Shown: piece by piece, positions 51,629-60,739 of the stretch
Numbering within the stretch: position 1 is the stretch's first letter
Layout: each line of letters opens with the position of its first letter
DNA from: an uncultured Paenibacillus sp.
Lineage (GTDB): Bacteria; Bacillota; Bacilli; Paenibacillales; Paenibacillaceae
Length of the DNA: 64,000 nucleotides
Assembly (NCBI GenBank): GCA_937895345.1
Contig: CALAWP010000054.1
Location: forward strand, 1-64,000
Reading direction: 5' to 3'
The notes under the pieces: generated by a model
Told to the model about the DNA's origin: nothing
What the model saw: the letters and a program-made list of their open reading frames with translations, nothing else
Database searches by the model: none
Position numbers and translations under genes: made by a program

Positions 51629-52522
51629 TCAGAACGATGATGTGCCGGACCTGAGGCTGAGCGTTTTGCGGTACTCCCGCGGCGTGCAGCCTTCCCGCTT
51701 CCGAAAGCATGCCGTAAAATAAGCCGCTTGCAGAAAGCCGGACTCTTCCGCAATTTGCCGAATCGACAGATCGGTCTGCAGCAGCAGGCGCTTCGCCTGC
51801 TCCAGCCGGTATAGAAGCAAATATTCCATCGGCGCGCAGCCGAAATGCTGCCGCATGCAGCGGGCGACATAGACCGGGTGGAAGTTGATGGCCGCTCCCA
51901 GCTCGTCCGCCGTAATGCGGCTGCGGTAATGCTCCCGCAAATACGAAGCGGCCCGGTCGGCCGCTTCGGCGGCGGGAGACGTCGTTGACGAACCCGAAGC
52001 GGACGCCGCCAAGCGGCGCAACACTTCCTGGAACAGCAGCTGCTGCTCCCACCTGACCTCGTTCCGGTGGCTGTCCCTTTCCATCATGACGAGCTGATGC
52101 AGCAGCGGATACAGATCCGCGGCATTGCGAAGCTTGACGAACTGCGGAATGGCCAGTTTGATGCGGGGCATGCGGTTTTCCCCGAACGGCGCGGCGACGA
52201 ATTCCTCCTCCTGCAGCTCGGCGCCGTCGCATACGCTCCATGGGCCCGCCGTCTGAAAATGCAGCCAATACGTGCTCGTCAGCTCCTTGCAGCCGGCGGT
52301 CGGATAATGGTGCAGATCGGGCCGCAGCAGAAGGGCGTGGCCTTCCCGCACTTCATAGGTGCGCTCCTCTTCCCCGATATACATGCAGCCTTGCTTGACG
52401 ACGATTAAATCGAACTCGCCGATGGCAACGCGCTCCGGATGTTTTCTTCCCGGTCCCGCAAGGCTGTGGCCGCTGTTGATATAGTGCGGCAGCGGCAGCG
52501 CATGGAATTGGATGATCGTCAT
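51629..52522 (-). CDS. AraC-family transcriptional regulator
   Basis: This 297-residue protein has a cupin-like sensing domain at residues 1-150 (FDLIVVKQGCMYIGEEERTY, ALLLRPDLHHYPTAG, STYWLHFQTAG) and a C-terminal AraC helix-turn-helix pair (ITADELGAAINFHPVYVARC and IRQIAEESGFLQAAYFTACF). It is the layout of activators that sense a sugar. It is divergent from the 573-residue gene at 52643 across a 120-base shared promoter region, and likely controls it. The start at 52522 has GGGAG upstream. Confidence 0.9.
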   Translation of the reverse strand: MTIIQFHALPLPHYINSGHSLAGPGRKHPERVAIGEFDLIVVKQGCMYIGEEERTYEVREGHALLLRPDLHHYPTAGCKELTSTYWLHFQTAGPWSVCDGAELQEEEFVAAPFGENRMPRIKLAIPQFVKLRNAADLYPLLHQLVMMERDSHRNEVRWEQQLLFQEVLRRLAASASGSSTTSPAAEAADRAASYLREHYRSRITADELGAAINFHPVYVARCMRQHFGCAPMEYLLLYRLEQAKRLLLQTDLSIRQIAEESGFLQAAYFTACFRKREGCTPREYRKTLSLRSGTSSF

Positions 52523-52607
52523 CGCTTTTCGTTCTCCCGTTCGGCCGAAAGTTGGTATTTTAATAGTTTCAGTTGCCGTTCTCATACTTTCGTCGCTTTC
52601 TACCCCC

Positions 52608-52613
52608 TATAAT
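52608..52613 (+). promoter_or_regulatory. Probable -10 box of the divergent 573-residue gene
   Basis: Perfect TATAAT 30 bases before the start codon. The -35 region is weak, as expected if an AraC-type activator is needed. Confidence 0.5.
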
Positions 52614-52642
52614 ATACCGTAATTGCAAAGGAGGCGATAGGT

Positions 52643-54364
52643 TTGAATCAAAGCGCTTACAATCATTTTCGCTTGGCGGTTTACTGCACGGCCGGCTGCC
52701 TGAACGGAAGCATGGAGCGTCTGGAACAGGAACTCGATTTTTTCCTTAAACATCTGAAGCTGTCCAAAGTGTATATCGAAAACCATCGCGGGGATACGTC
52801 GTTAAGCCGGGAAAGACTGCTGGAGCTGAAACGCTGGTTCAACGAACGCGGCATCGAAGCGGCCGGCGGCATAACGCCGACGCTGGGCAAAGCCTACCGT
52901 CCCGGCTACGAGCGGCTGTTCGGGGGCATCTGCTACACCGATCCGGCATCCAGAGACAAGTTCAAGGAAGCCGTCGTTACGGCCGCTTCCGTTTTTGATG
53001 AAGTTATTTTTGACGATTTTTTCTTTACGAACTGCGGCTGCGACGACTGCTTGGCGCAAAAAGGAGATCGATCGTGGGAGCAATTCCGGCTGGAGCTGAT
53101 GGCGGAGGTGTCGGAGGAGCTGATCGTCAAGCCGGCGAAGGCGGCCAACCCGAACGTGAAGCTCGTCATTAAATACCCGAACTGGAACGAGTCCTACCAA
53201 GCTTCGGGCTACAATACGGAACGGCAGCCCCTAATCTTCGACGAGGTATACACCGGAACGGAGACCCGCGACCCGGCGATCAGCCAGCAGCATATCCCCC
53301 GTTACGCCTCGTATTCCCTACTGCGCTGGATGGAAGAGCTGAAGCCCGGAGGCAACGGCGGCGCCTGGTTCGACAATCTCGACTGCACGTATCTCGACTA
53401 TTATTTGGAGCAGGCCGATTTGAGCGTATTCGGCAAAGCGCGCGAGCTTACGCTGTTTTGCTATTCGCTTCTGAAGGACAGCGTGCACGTGCCGGCCCTC
53501 GGCTTCCGCCTCGGCAAGCTGGATGAAGCGGCGGGCCGGCTCGGCGGGCCCGTCGGAGTGCGCGTATATGAGCCGCATCATGCAAGCGGCGAAGATCATT
53601 TATACGATTATTTGGGCATGCTCGGCATTCCGATGGAGCTGACGCCGCATTTTCCGGACGGCGGACAGCCTTTGCTCGTCACCGCCAACGCCGCCTGCGA
53701 CCCCGATATTATCAGCCGGATGGACGCGCATTTGCGCGGCGGCGGCAACGTGGTCATGACGTCCGGATTTCTTGAGCGGATGTACGGCAAAGGGGCCGAA
53801 CGGTTCACGACGCTGCGCCCGACCGGCAAAAAGCTCGCCGTGCAGCGATTTGCAGTCGAAACGTCCAGCTGCACGTTCGATCGGTTTTCGCATGCCGACG
53901 GGGAACTGCTGTATCCGGTCTTTGATTACGCCACAAACGGAACCTGGCAATCCGTCGTCGCTTTGAAGGGGCACAACAATATCCCGGTGCTCATGTACGA
54001 CAACTACGGCAAAGGCAAAATCCACACGCTGATCGTGCCGGACGATTATGCCGACTTGTGGAGGCTTCCCGCCGAAGCGCTCCAGCCGATCCGCAGCGCC
54101 TTGCTCGGCGGCCTGCTGCCTTACGCCCTGGAAGGTCCTTCCCGCGCCGGCTTGTTCGCATACGACAACGACGTCCACATCGTATCCAACTTTGCCGAAT
54201 TGCCGCGCAAATGGCAGCTGCGCTTGCCGCCGGGACGTTCGTTGTCCGCAGCCGGATCGACTTCTGACCGCCGCCTTCGCGCCGTCGCCAAGACGGAAGA
54301 CGGCGCGAGTCTGTACGAAATCAAGCTGGCGCCATTCAGCTTCATCCAGCTGCAGGTCGACTGA
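52643..54364 (+). CDS. Unrecognised 573-residue protein, possible glycoside hydrolase
   Basis: No family is recognised with certainty. Residues 1-330 show a barrel-like alternation (RLAVYCTAGCLNGSMERLEQ, DEVIFDDFFFTNCGCDDC, NVKLVIKYPNWNESYQ, YASYSLLRWMEELKPG). Residues about 330-460 resemble the beta-galactosidase trimerisation (GATase-like) domain (QPLLVTANAACDPDIISRMD, GGGNVVMTSGFLE), followed by a small beta domain. This order recalls GH42-type enzymes, but their catalytic signatures are not clear. There is no signal peptide. The start is TTG after AAAGGAGG. It is the only large plus-strand gene besides satA and is divergent from an AraC regulator. Confidence 0.78.
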   Translation: MNQSAYNHFRLAVYCTAGCLNGSMERLEQELDFFLKHLKLSKVYIENHRGDTSLSRERLLELKRWFNERGIEAAGGITPTLGKAYRPGYERLFGGICYTDPASRDKFKEAVVTAASVFDEVIFDDFFFTNCGCDDCLAQKGDRSWEQFRLELMAEVSEELIVKPAKAANPNVKLVIKYPNWNESYQASGYNTERQPLIFDEVYTGTETRDPAISQQHIPRYASYSLLRWMEELKPGGNGGAWFDNLDCTYLDYYLEQADLSVFGKARELTLFCYSLLKDSVHVPALGFRLGKLDEAAGRLGGPVGVRVYEPHHASGEDHLYDYLGMLGIPMELTPHFPDGGQPLLVTANAACDPDIISRMDAHLRGGGNVVMTSGFLERMYGKGAERFTTLRPTGKKLAVQRFAVETSSCTFDRFSHADGELLYPVFDYATNGTWQSVVALKGHNNIPVLMYDNYGKGKIHTLIVPDDYADLWRLPAEALQPIRSALLGGLLPYALEGPSRAGLFAYDNDVHIVSNFAELPRKWQLRLPPGRSLSAAGSTSDRRLRAVAKTEDGASLYEIKLAPFSFIQLQVD

Positions 54365-54492
54365 CCGCAGTCCCGGAATAGCGACCTGAGAAAAGCGGGC
54401 GGTTTTCGTGTCCTGCGGCTGGCAGCTGCGCCGGCAGGCGGCACGATCCGTCCAGGGCTCGCCGCCTGCCGGAAGCAACGGTTCGGACCGCC

Positions 54493-55387
54493 TTATCTCG
54501 GACTCTCCGTTTTGACTTCTTCCGGCAGCTTCCGCGACGCTTCGGGCACGCTGCGCGTGGAGGGCTCGATCAGCTCGGTGGAGCAAATCGTAATATTCAC
54601 GCGGCCGCTCCCCGCATACGCCCGGATCAGCACCGGATCGCTGTATGGATTTTCGAATACAAAATCGGGCCCGTACCAGCTGACCGTCGCATCCCTTCCG
54701 GGAGGCACGTAATGGATTTTGCGGCTGTGGGAAAATCTTTCGACAATTTTAAGTCCCGCCCGGTCGGCTGCGTTGAACAGCGTAGACGACACCTGACAAA
54801 TGCCTCCGCCCACATCCTCGTTCATTTCGCCCCTTACGATGACTGGCGCTCTAAGATACCCTTTTTCTTTTGTCCGCTTGCCCAGCGCTTGATTGAACGA
54901 AAATCGTTCTCCCGGAAACACGACGTAATTGTTGAGCGTGCGCGCCGCCAGCGCAATATTGGAGGAACGGTTGCGATTGCCGTTGTTGTAATACGTTACG
55001 TAGCTCCCGATCGTCTTCGCCTTAATGGCCGATAGAAGCTCGCTGTCCACGCGCGGGTAAACGGACCGCTGCCGCAATTCAATCGCTGCCAAAAAACTGC
55101 CTTTGAAAATCGTTTCTGTCCAGCACGTTTCCCGGCTTTTCCGGAACGATCCCTCCCGCCCCGTTCAACGCCGCGTTAACCGGCGGAAGATCCGTCCGCT
55201 TGGCGATGCCGTCCATCAGCGCATTCAGCTTGTTATCGTCCACCATCGGCACGCCGGGCAGCGGATATATGTAATCGCCGGTTTGCACTTCCATGACAAC
55301 TTCGCCCCGATGCTCGATCCGCACCGAACCGCCTCCGTTCGGCTGCTGCAAAACAAGCCATGCGGCTAGCAGCCAATTCCAAAGCAT
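54493..55387 (-). pseudogene. VanW-family protein gene interrupted by a frameshift
   Basis: The N-terminal part (55387 down to about 55092) has a signal segment MLWNWLLAAWLVLQ. The C-terminal part (from about 55092 to 54493) holds the VanW domain: VFPGERFSFNQALGKRTKEK, GGGICQVSSTLFNAA and VSWYGPDFVFENPYSDPVLI. They read through if one base is removed from a run of six A (55091-55096), where QRQF-FGSD-stop becomes QRQFLAAIELRQR. VanW proteins are exported, occur near cell-wall genes and have no settled function. It may be a true frameshift, phase variation at the homopolymer, or a sequencing error. Confidence 0.82.
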
Positions 55388-55583
55388 ACGCTCAGCCCCT
55401 TGACTTCGAAGTTAACTGAGTTAGTATGCGACGGACGAAATTTTCCATTCATGTCCGCTCCCGTGAACGTCCCGCAGCCTAATCTTGAATGCGGCTTTCT
55501 AACCGCTCAGCGACGGAGACGACGCGGCGAGGCTGGCTGCACGGCGCTGTCGGCGATCAAGCGAACTGGCATTTTTAAGCGTT

Positions 55584-55657
55584 GGCCGAGGGTAGCGATA
55601 CAGTTAACTAGCGGAATTAAAGAGGCCGGCGAGGATAGCGATCCAGCGAACTAGCGG
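55584..55657. repeat. Two imperfect repeats in the 55.4-56.3 kb gap
   Basis: GGCCGAGGGTAGCGATACAG, then TTAACTAGCGG (55584-55614), recurs as GGCCGGCGAGGATAGCGATC, then CAGCGAACTAGCGG (55624-55657), 40 bp apart. A looser version may lie just before. No gene is evident in this gap. Confidence 0.5.
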
Positions 55658-55777
55658 TTCACGCGGTGAATTGTCGAACTTGGGCGATAAAACGTTAAGC
55701 TGCAGTGCGGTCATTTCCAATTGCTTGAACGTAATTTCGTCTAAATCAACACTGCAGCAGGGCCAAAGCTATGCTTA

Positions 55778-55900
55778 TGAACGATAAATCGTTCATAACA
55801 ACGCTCCAGTATGGCCAAGTCCATAAATTTGAACGATTTATCATTCAAATCTACTGTTGCAGCACGGGCAAAGCCATTCTTTTGAACGAAAAATCGTCCA
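55778..55900. repeat. Second cluster of the 18-bp palindrome, three units
   Basis: TGAACGATAAATCGTTCA at 55778, TGAACGATTTATCATTCA at 55830 and TGAACGAAAAATCGTCCA at 55883 (intervals 52 and 53 bp). The last two copies have lost perfect symmetry. Intervening DNA again shares GCAG/GGCCAAAGC-like blocks with the cluster at 48.2 kb. The remaining stretch to 56,338 shows nothing I recognise. Confidence 0.8.
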
Positions 55901-56338
55901 CGTCAGCGCTGTTGAGTGACTAAACCCAAACGAGTAACGTTTTAAGCTGAATGGTTGAGGTAAGAACGGTTGCAGCGGCATATTGAAGATTCGTCAGCGA
56001 GGGAGTATCGTTTTGTACTGGATGATTGTAGGGTTACGGGGGTGCGGGGAGGGCGTATTGACTATTGTGATCCTGCGGCGATTAGCTCTGTGAAGGTCCG
56101 GCTATGAGAGAGCTGCGTTCGTGCGGAAAAAACGCGTTCGAGCAAATAGCGCGGGCAAGGGTGAACTCGCATAAGCTTGAAAGCCCGTTTAGCGACTCGC
56201 GCCCGTTGATCGAACAGCCCTGCTTGGCGAGGGCGCCCGACGAAAGACTGAATGAAGCTGCGCACTCATTCGAGCGAGCGCTCTGAGGAGCGGAAGGCCC
56301 GTGAGAGACTGCAAGAAGACTCCCCGAGCCTGAGCCGA

Positions 56339-56701
56339 TCATAGCGCCAGCGCCTTCTTGACGGCGGCCAGCACTCGATCCTCGCTTAACGGCTTGATGA
56401 CGAAGTCGACGGCTCCCGCGGCGATGGCGTCGATGACCATTGTTTTCTGGCCCATCGCGGAACAAACGATGATGCGGGCGCCGCTGTCCTGGCCGGTAAT
56501 GAGCCGCGTCGCCTCGATGCCGTCCATTTCCGGCATCGTAATGTCCATCGTCACCAGATCGGGCTTGTGCATCTCGTACATCCGGACCGCTTCCTTTCCG
56601 TTGCCCGCTTCGCCCGCAATTTCGTAGCCGTTCGACTGCAGAATGCTTTTCATCATCATCCGCATAAATGCCGCATCGTCAACTACCAATATACGCTTCA
56701 C
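56339..56701 (-). CDS. Single-domain response regulator, CheY-like
   Basis: This 120-residue receiver-only protein has the acidic pair in KRILVVDDAAFMRMMMKSIL, the phospho-acceptor Asp in LVTMDITMPEMDGIEATRLI, a Thr/Ser-type switch in IIVCSAMGQKTMVIDAI and Lys in DFVIKPLSEDRVLAAVKKAL. This is the CheY layout: it acts by protein contact, for example with the flagellar switch, rather than by binding DNA. The start is set at a GTG at 56701, matching CheY length; an upstream in-frame start at 56743 has no better site. No chemotaxis gene is adjacent. Confidence 0.88.
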   Translation of the reverse strand: MKRILVVDDAAFMRMMMKSILQSNGYEIAGEAGNGKEAVRMYEMHKPDLVTMDITMPEMDGIEATRLITGQDSGARIIVCSAMGQKTMVIDAIAAGAVDFVIKPLSEDRVLAAVKKALAL

Positions 56702-56796
56702 CTGTGCACAGCCTTTCTTGTATGCTGGGCAACAGTATACCAACCGACTCTAAACAAATTCTGAAACTTTGTCCAAAGCTTGGTGCGTCCACTATG

Positions 56797-56916
56797 CGTG
56801 ACAGTACGGCCCTGCGCTTGCCACACCGTGACGGTACGGCCCTGCACTTGCCACACGTGACAGTACGTCCCCTGCGCTTGCCACACGTGACGGTACGGCC
56901 TCTGCGCCTTGCCACA
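56797..56916. repeat. Four tandem ~30-bp repeats
   Basis: Units close to CGTGACGGTACGGCCCTGCG plus CTTGCCACA start at 56797, 56827, 56856 and 56886. They lie between the CheY-like gene and the sugar locus. Point differences and one-base length changes show they are not recent copies. The rest of the 56.7-57.05 kb gap has no gene. Confidence 0.8.
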
Positions 56917-56995
56917 GTCGCACCCCCTTGGGAAGAGGGTTCTGCTCAAGCCTGTCCATGCGCATGACATCCCTTCGCCGCACATGGAACCCGAA

Positions 56996-57022
56996 GAAGC
57001 GCGCTCCCGAGAAGCGCGCTTC
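56996..57022 (-). terminator. Hairpin downstream of the SBP gene
   Basis: 9-bp stem GAAGCGCGC/GCGCGCTTC lies about 36 bases after the SBP stop. It has no T-run, so it is a weak terminator or a 3'-end protecting hairpin. Confidence 0.5.
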
Positions 57023-57057
57023 GAGTTCCGACGCGTCCGCCTGACGTCTCCCGGACG

Positions 57058-58632
57058 TTATGGGATGGCCGCGTACAACGTATTAATCTCGTCGATATAT
57101 TTGTCGCCGCCGCTGCTGCGCCAAAGCGCGATCGCGTCGTCCAGCCCCTTGTCGTCGATTTGGCCGACAATATATTGAATTCGGGCGTCGGCGATAATAT
57201 TGTCGAGCTGCTGCCCCATCTGCGCATAGACTTCGGAAATAAGCGGCTCTGCGGGATTGCTGACGACAATCTCTTCGTTCGCCAGCTGTACTTCCGCAAT
57301 CTTTGCGTTAATTTCCGTCATCTCCAGCGTCGGAGTCGCAGGCCCGATAAAGGTCAGCATTTGGTTCAGGCTTTCCATCTCCTTCACCAGCGCTTTGTCC
57401 TCCGGCGTCGTCAGCGGCTTGATATATCCGTCCACCATCTCGTAGTGGCGCCCTTCGATGCCGTAGCCAAGCAGCATTTGCATCTCGACGTCGCCAAGCT
57501 GGTCCAGGAACGTCAGCACCCGCTTCAAGTCGTCTTCCGTCTTGACGGCCGACTTGGATACCGCGAGGACGTTGGCGTAGCCGGAAGTCGGCATATCGCG
57601 GTGACCTTTGGGACCGACCGGCGCCTGGAACACGTCCACGTAAGGCGTATCCCTCGCCTCCTTCTCCTGCATCTTGTTGTCGATGCGGCGAGCCGCGTCC
57701 GCCACGTCGACCATCACGCCCGCCTGTCCGTTGACGATCGGATCGAGCCATACCGCAGGATCCATGACCGCGAAATCTTCGTTGACCAGTCCTTCGTCAT
57801 ACAGCTTTTTGAAAAATTTGAGCGCTTCCTTGTATTCGGGCGTCATATGGGCAGGAATCAGCTTGCCGCTTCCGTCCTCTCCCCATTTGTTCGGCACGCC
57901 GAACCAAATTTGCATAATGTCCCACGGACCGGCGTATTTGGACACGACCATGCCGTATGTATCGTCCTTGTTGTTGCGGTCGGGATCGTTTTCCTTGAAC
58001 GCCTTCAGCAGCGCATAAAATTCGTCGATCGTCTTCGGCTCGCTCATGCCTACGTTCGCCATCCACTCGCGGTTGATCGTCACGCCCATCCGGCCGAGCG
58101 TCCGGCCCCGGTAAATGCCGAACGTCTTGCCGTCGACGGAGGAGTTGTTCAGAATGATCGGGTTGGCCTGGCTCAAGTTCGGATAATCTTTCAAATATGG
58201 GCCGAGCTCCCAGAACGCGCCGGTCCGGGCCGCGTTAATATAGCTGGCCGAGTTGCGGTCGACGACCATAATATGCGGCAGCCGCCCCGACGCCAGCGTA
58301 ATGTTCATCTTGTCCCCGTAAGAGCTGTTCGGCACGAACTGCATATGGATTTCCGTATTCGTATATTGCTCCAATGCCTGAATGACCGGACTGCTGCGAT
58401 CCGGAAGCTCCGTGTTGAAGGCAGGGACCATAATGTCCAGCTTCAGAGGAGGCAGCGTCTCCGCGTTTCCGTCATCGGCTCCCCCGCTGTCCGCCGTACT
58501 TTGCGGCTTTGAAGCTGCCGGCTTGTCGCCGTTCGCATTTCCCCCGGAGCATGCCGCAAGCAGCACCGACATCATCATCACCGCCGCGAGCAGCAGCTTG
58601 CCGGATAGTTTCCACACTCGGTCCTTCGTCAT
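57058..58632 (-). CDS. Extracellular sugar-binding lipoprotein, LplA type
   Basis: This 524-residue lipoprotein has signal KLSGKLLLAAVMMMSV with lipobox LLAAC, a Gly/Asn/Lys linker, then an LplA-type SBP (LKLDIMVPAFNTELPDRSSP; ALEQYTNTEIHMQFVP). It should serve the two permeases directly upstream and is the last gene of that operon. GGGAGGA precedes the ATG. The sugar is unknown because no glycoside hydrolase lies beside it within the window. Confidence 0.9.
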   Translation of the reverse strand: MTKDRVWKLSGKLLLAAVMMMSVLLAACSGGNANGDKPAASKPQSTADSGGADDGNAETLPPLKLDIMVPAFNTELPDRSSPVIQALEQYTNTEIHMQFVPNSSYGDKMNITLASGRLPHIMVVDRNSASYINAARTGAFWELGPYLKDYPNLSQANPIILNNSSVDGKTFGIYRGRTLGRMGVTINREWMANVGMSEPKTIDEFYALLKAFKENDPDRNNKDDTYGMVVSKYAGPWDIMQIWFGVPNKWGEDGSGKLIPAHMTPEYKEALKFFKKLYDEGLVNEDFAVMDPAVWLDPIVNGQAGVMVDVADAARRIDNKMQEKEARDTPYVDVFQAPVGPKGHRDMPTSGYANVLAVSKSAVKTEDDLKRVLTFLDQLGDVEMQMLLGYGIEGRHYEMVDGYIKPLTTPEDKALVKEMESLNQMLTFIGPATPTLEMTEINAKIAEVQLANEEIVVSNPAEPLISEVYAQMGQQLDNIIADARIQYIVGQIDDKGLDDAIALWRSSGGDKYIDEINTLYAAIP

Positions 58633-58681
58633 TTCATCATTCCTCCCTATAATTGGTCAGGCATCCGACGGACGACCGCCG

Positions 58682-59566
58682 TTACCCTTTGATGGAGCCC
58701 AGCAGAACGCCTTTGGCAAAGTGCTTTTGAAGAAACGGATATACGCACAAGATCGGCACGGTGCCGACGACGATCACGGCCATCTTGACCGCTTGGTCCG
58801 GCGGCGTTACAAAATTCGGATCCATGTTGCTCAGATCGCCGACCGCCAGCTGGGACAGCATCACGATTTCCCGCAGCATTACCTGAAGCGGCCATTTCTT
58901 ATGATCGTTCAAATAAAGCAAGGCGGAAAAGAAATTGTTCCAGTGCCCGACAGCGTAAAAAAGGCCGAACGTCGCAATTACCGGCTTCGACAACGGGAGC
59001 ACGATGCGCCACAGCACGCCCAGCTCCGTGCAGCCGTCGATGCGGGCGGATTCCTCCAGCCCCGGAGGCAGCTGTTGAAAGAAATTGCGAATAATGATCA
59101 GATTGAAAGCGCTGATGGCGCCCGGCAATATGACGGCGGCGTAGCTGTCGATCAGCCCCAGCTCCTTGACGACCAGATAACCCGGAATCATGCCTCCGCT
59201 GAACAGCATCGAAAAAATGATCATATTCATAAACAAACGCCGGCCCATCAAATCTTTGCGCGAAAGAGAGTAGGCCATCGTCAGCGTAAAAGCGAGGTTC
59301 GTCAGCGTGCCGGCGACCGTTATAAAGACGGAAACGCCAATGCTGCGAAAGATCGTATCCGACGAGAAAATATACTGATAGGCGGCAATGGACCAATCCC
59401 GCGGAATAAGGAAAAAATCCCGTTCCGTCAGCTCCGCTTCCGTGGCAAAGGAGCCGGCGATCATATAAACGAACGGCAGCGCGGCGACCAGCGCAAACGC
59501 CGCCAGCGCGATATAATTGAAGCCGTCGAAGAGCCGTTCGCCGACGGTGCGGTGTTTGCTTACCAT
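58682..59566 (-). CDS. Sugar ABC transporter permease, LplC/YtcP type
   Basis: This 294-residue six-helix permease has the docking loop EESARIDGCTELGVLWRIVL and the end YPFLQKHFAKGVLLGSIKG. AAGGAGGGTG precedes the ATG. It follows its partner permease by 26 bases. Confidence 0.9.
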   Translation of the reverse strand: MVSKHRTVGERLFDGFNYIALAAFALVAALPFVYMIAGSFATEAELTERDFFLIPRDWSIAAYQYIFSSDTIFRSIGVSVFITVAGTLTNLAFTLTMAYSLSRKDLMGRRLFMNMIIFSMLFSGGMIPGYLVVKELGLIDSYAAVILPGAISAFNLIIIRNFFQQLPPGLEESARIDGCTELGVLWRIVLPLSKPVIATFGLFYAVGHWNNFFSALLYLNDHKKWPLQVMLREIVMLSQLAVGDLSNMDPNFVTPPDQAVKMAVIVVGTVPILCVYPFLQKHFAKGVLLGSIKG

Positions 59567-59592
59567 TCGTTTCGCACCCTCCTTACGTTTCG

Positions 59593-60501
59593 TTAGTACA
59601 GCCCTTCCTGGCCGAACCGCTTCGCCAGCCAGTTGCTGCCGTAAATAAGCACGATGCCGACGACCGACTTGAACAAGCCGATGGCCGTCGAATAACTGAA
59701 CGCCCCTTGCGTAATGCCGACGAAATACACGTAGGTATCGAATACATCCGCCACGGAACGGTTAAGCGAGTTGGTCATCAAAAAGATTTGCTCGAAACCG
59801 TTGTCGAGAAAATTGCCGAGCCGCAAAATGAGCAAAATGACGATCACATGGCTGATCGCCGGAAGCGTCACATGCCACAGCCTCTGCAGCCTGCTGGCGC
59901 CGTCCACGATCGCAGCCTCGTACTGCTCGACGTCGACCGAAGCCAGCGCCGCCAAAAAGATGATCGTGCCCCAGCCCGTCTCCTTCCACATGATCTGCAA
60001 AATGATCATCGGCCTGAACCAGTCCGGGTCCGACAAGAAGTTGATTTTTGCGCCGGTCAGCTGCGCAATCAGCTCGTACAGGACGCCGCCTTGGGGCGTC
60101 AGAAACACGTAGGTCATGCTGGCCACAATGACCATCGAGATGAAATGCGGCACATAAACCATCGTTTGCACCAGCCGCTTGAAGATGGCGATTCTCAGCT
60201 CGTTCAGCAGCAGCGCGACAATAATGGGGGCCGGGAAAAAGAAGACGAGATCGTAAACCGCCAGCAGAAACGTGTTGCGCAGCAGCCTCGTGAAATCGGG
60301 ATTGGAAAAAAACACCCGGAAATGCTCGAACCCTACCCATTCGCTGTTCCAGAACCCGACAAACGGCTGGAAGTTCTGAAAGGCGATGGCGACACCCCAC
60401 ATCGGCAAATACTTAAAGACGATGAAATAGAGCAAGCCTGGCAGCAACAAGATGTACAGCCATTTGTCCCGCCTAAGTCGGACTGCCCAAGCCGGCTTCA
60501 T
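59593..60501 (-). CDS. Sugar ABC transporter permease, LplB type
   Basis: This 302-residue permease has a basic N-terminus (AVRLRRDKWLYILLLPGLLY), six helices, the motif LPMWGVAIAFQNFQPFVGFW and the docking loop YEAAIVDGASRLQRLWHVTL. AAGGAGG lies 12 bases before the ATG; an adjacent in-frame TTG is possible. It is the first gene of its transcription unit. Confidence 0.9.
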   Translation of the reverse strand: MKPAWAVRLRRDKWLYILLLPGLLYFIVFKYLPMWGVAIAFQNFQPFVGFWNSEWVGFEHFRVFFSNPDFTRLLRNTFLLAVYDLVFFFPAPIIVALLLNELRIAIFKRLVQTMVYVPHFISMVIVASMTYVFLTPQGGVLYELIAQLTGAKINFLSDPDWFRPMIILQIMWKETGWGTIIFLAALASVDVEQYEAAIVDGASRLQRLWHVTLPAISHVIVILLILRLGNFLDNGFEQIFLMTNSLNRSVADVFDTYVYFVGITQGAFSYSTAIGLFKSVVGIVLIYGSNWLAKRFGQEGLY

Positions 60502-60633
60502 CAATAACGCATTCCTCCTTCACTTCGATTGGTTCGATTGGACGTGCCGTTTCCGGCTTCATAAGCGGCCTGGTCTCCGGAAGACGGTTGACGCACAACA
60601 GCCGGGAAGCGGCTCCGTGGTTTGAAGTATCCA

Positions 60634-60647
60634 TGAAAACGCTTACC
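60634..60647 (-). promoter_or_regulatory. cre-like site upstream of the 57-60.5 kb transport operon
   Basis: TGAAAACGCTTACC matches the CcpA consensus TGWNANCGNTNWCA at 13 of 14 positions. It lies about 135 bases before the first permease gene and suggests catabolite control. Confidence 0.55.
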
Positions 60648-60675
60648 GAATCAATTCTACATTTTTGCATCAAAA

Positions 60676-60696
60676 AAGCCTTGAAAATCAAGGCTT
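60676..60696 (-). terminator. Terminator of the membrane AraC regulator gene
   Basis: 8-bp stem AAGCCTTG/CAAGGCTT with a 5-base loop, followed on the minus strand by TTTTTTG. It separates the regulator from the permease operon. Confidence 0.8.
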
Positions 60697-60739
60697 CTCG
60701 AACCGCCATTCCACCTTTTTGCGCAGGTGCACTTTTTTG

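Noticed and set aside
55400..55654. Plus-strand 84-residue frame
   Set aside because: It covers short repeats, has no ribosome site and no protein-like pattern.
56082..56465. Overlapping small frames between the VanW and CheY genes
   Set aside because: No ribosome sites, Arg/Ser-rich composition, and partial antisense or out-of-frame overlap with the CheY gene.
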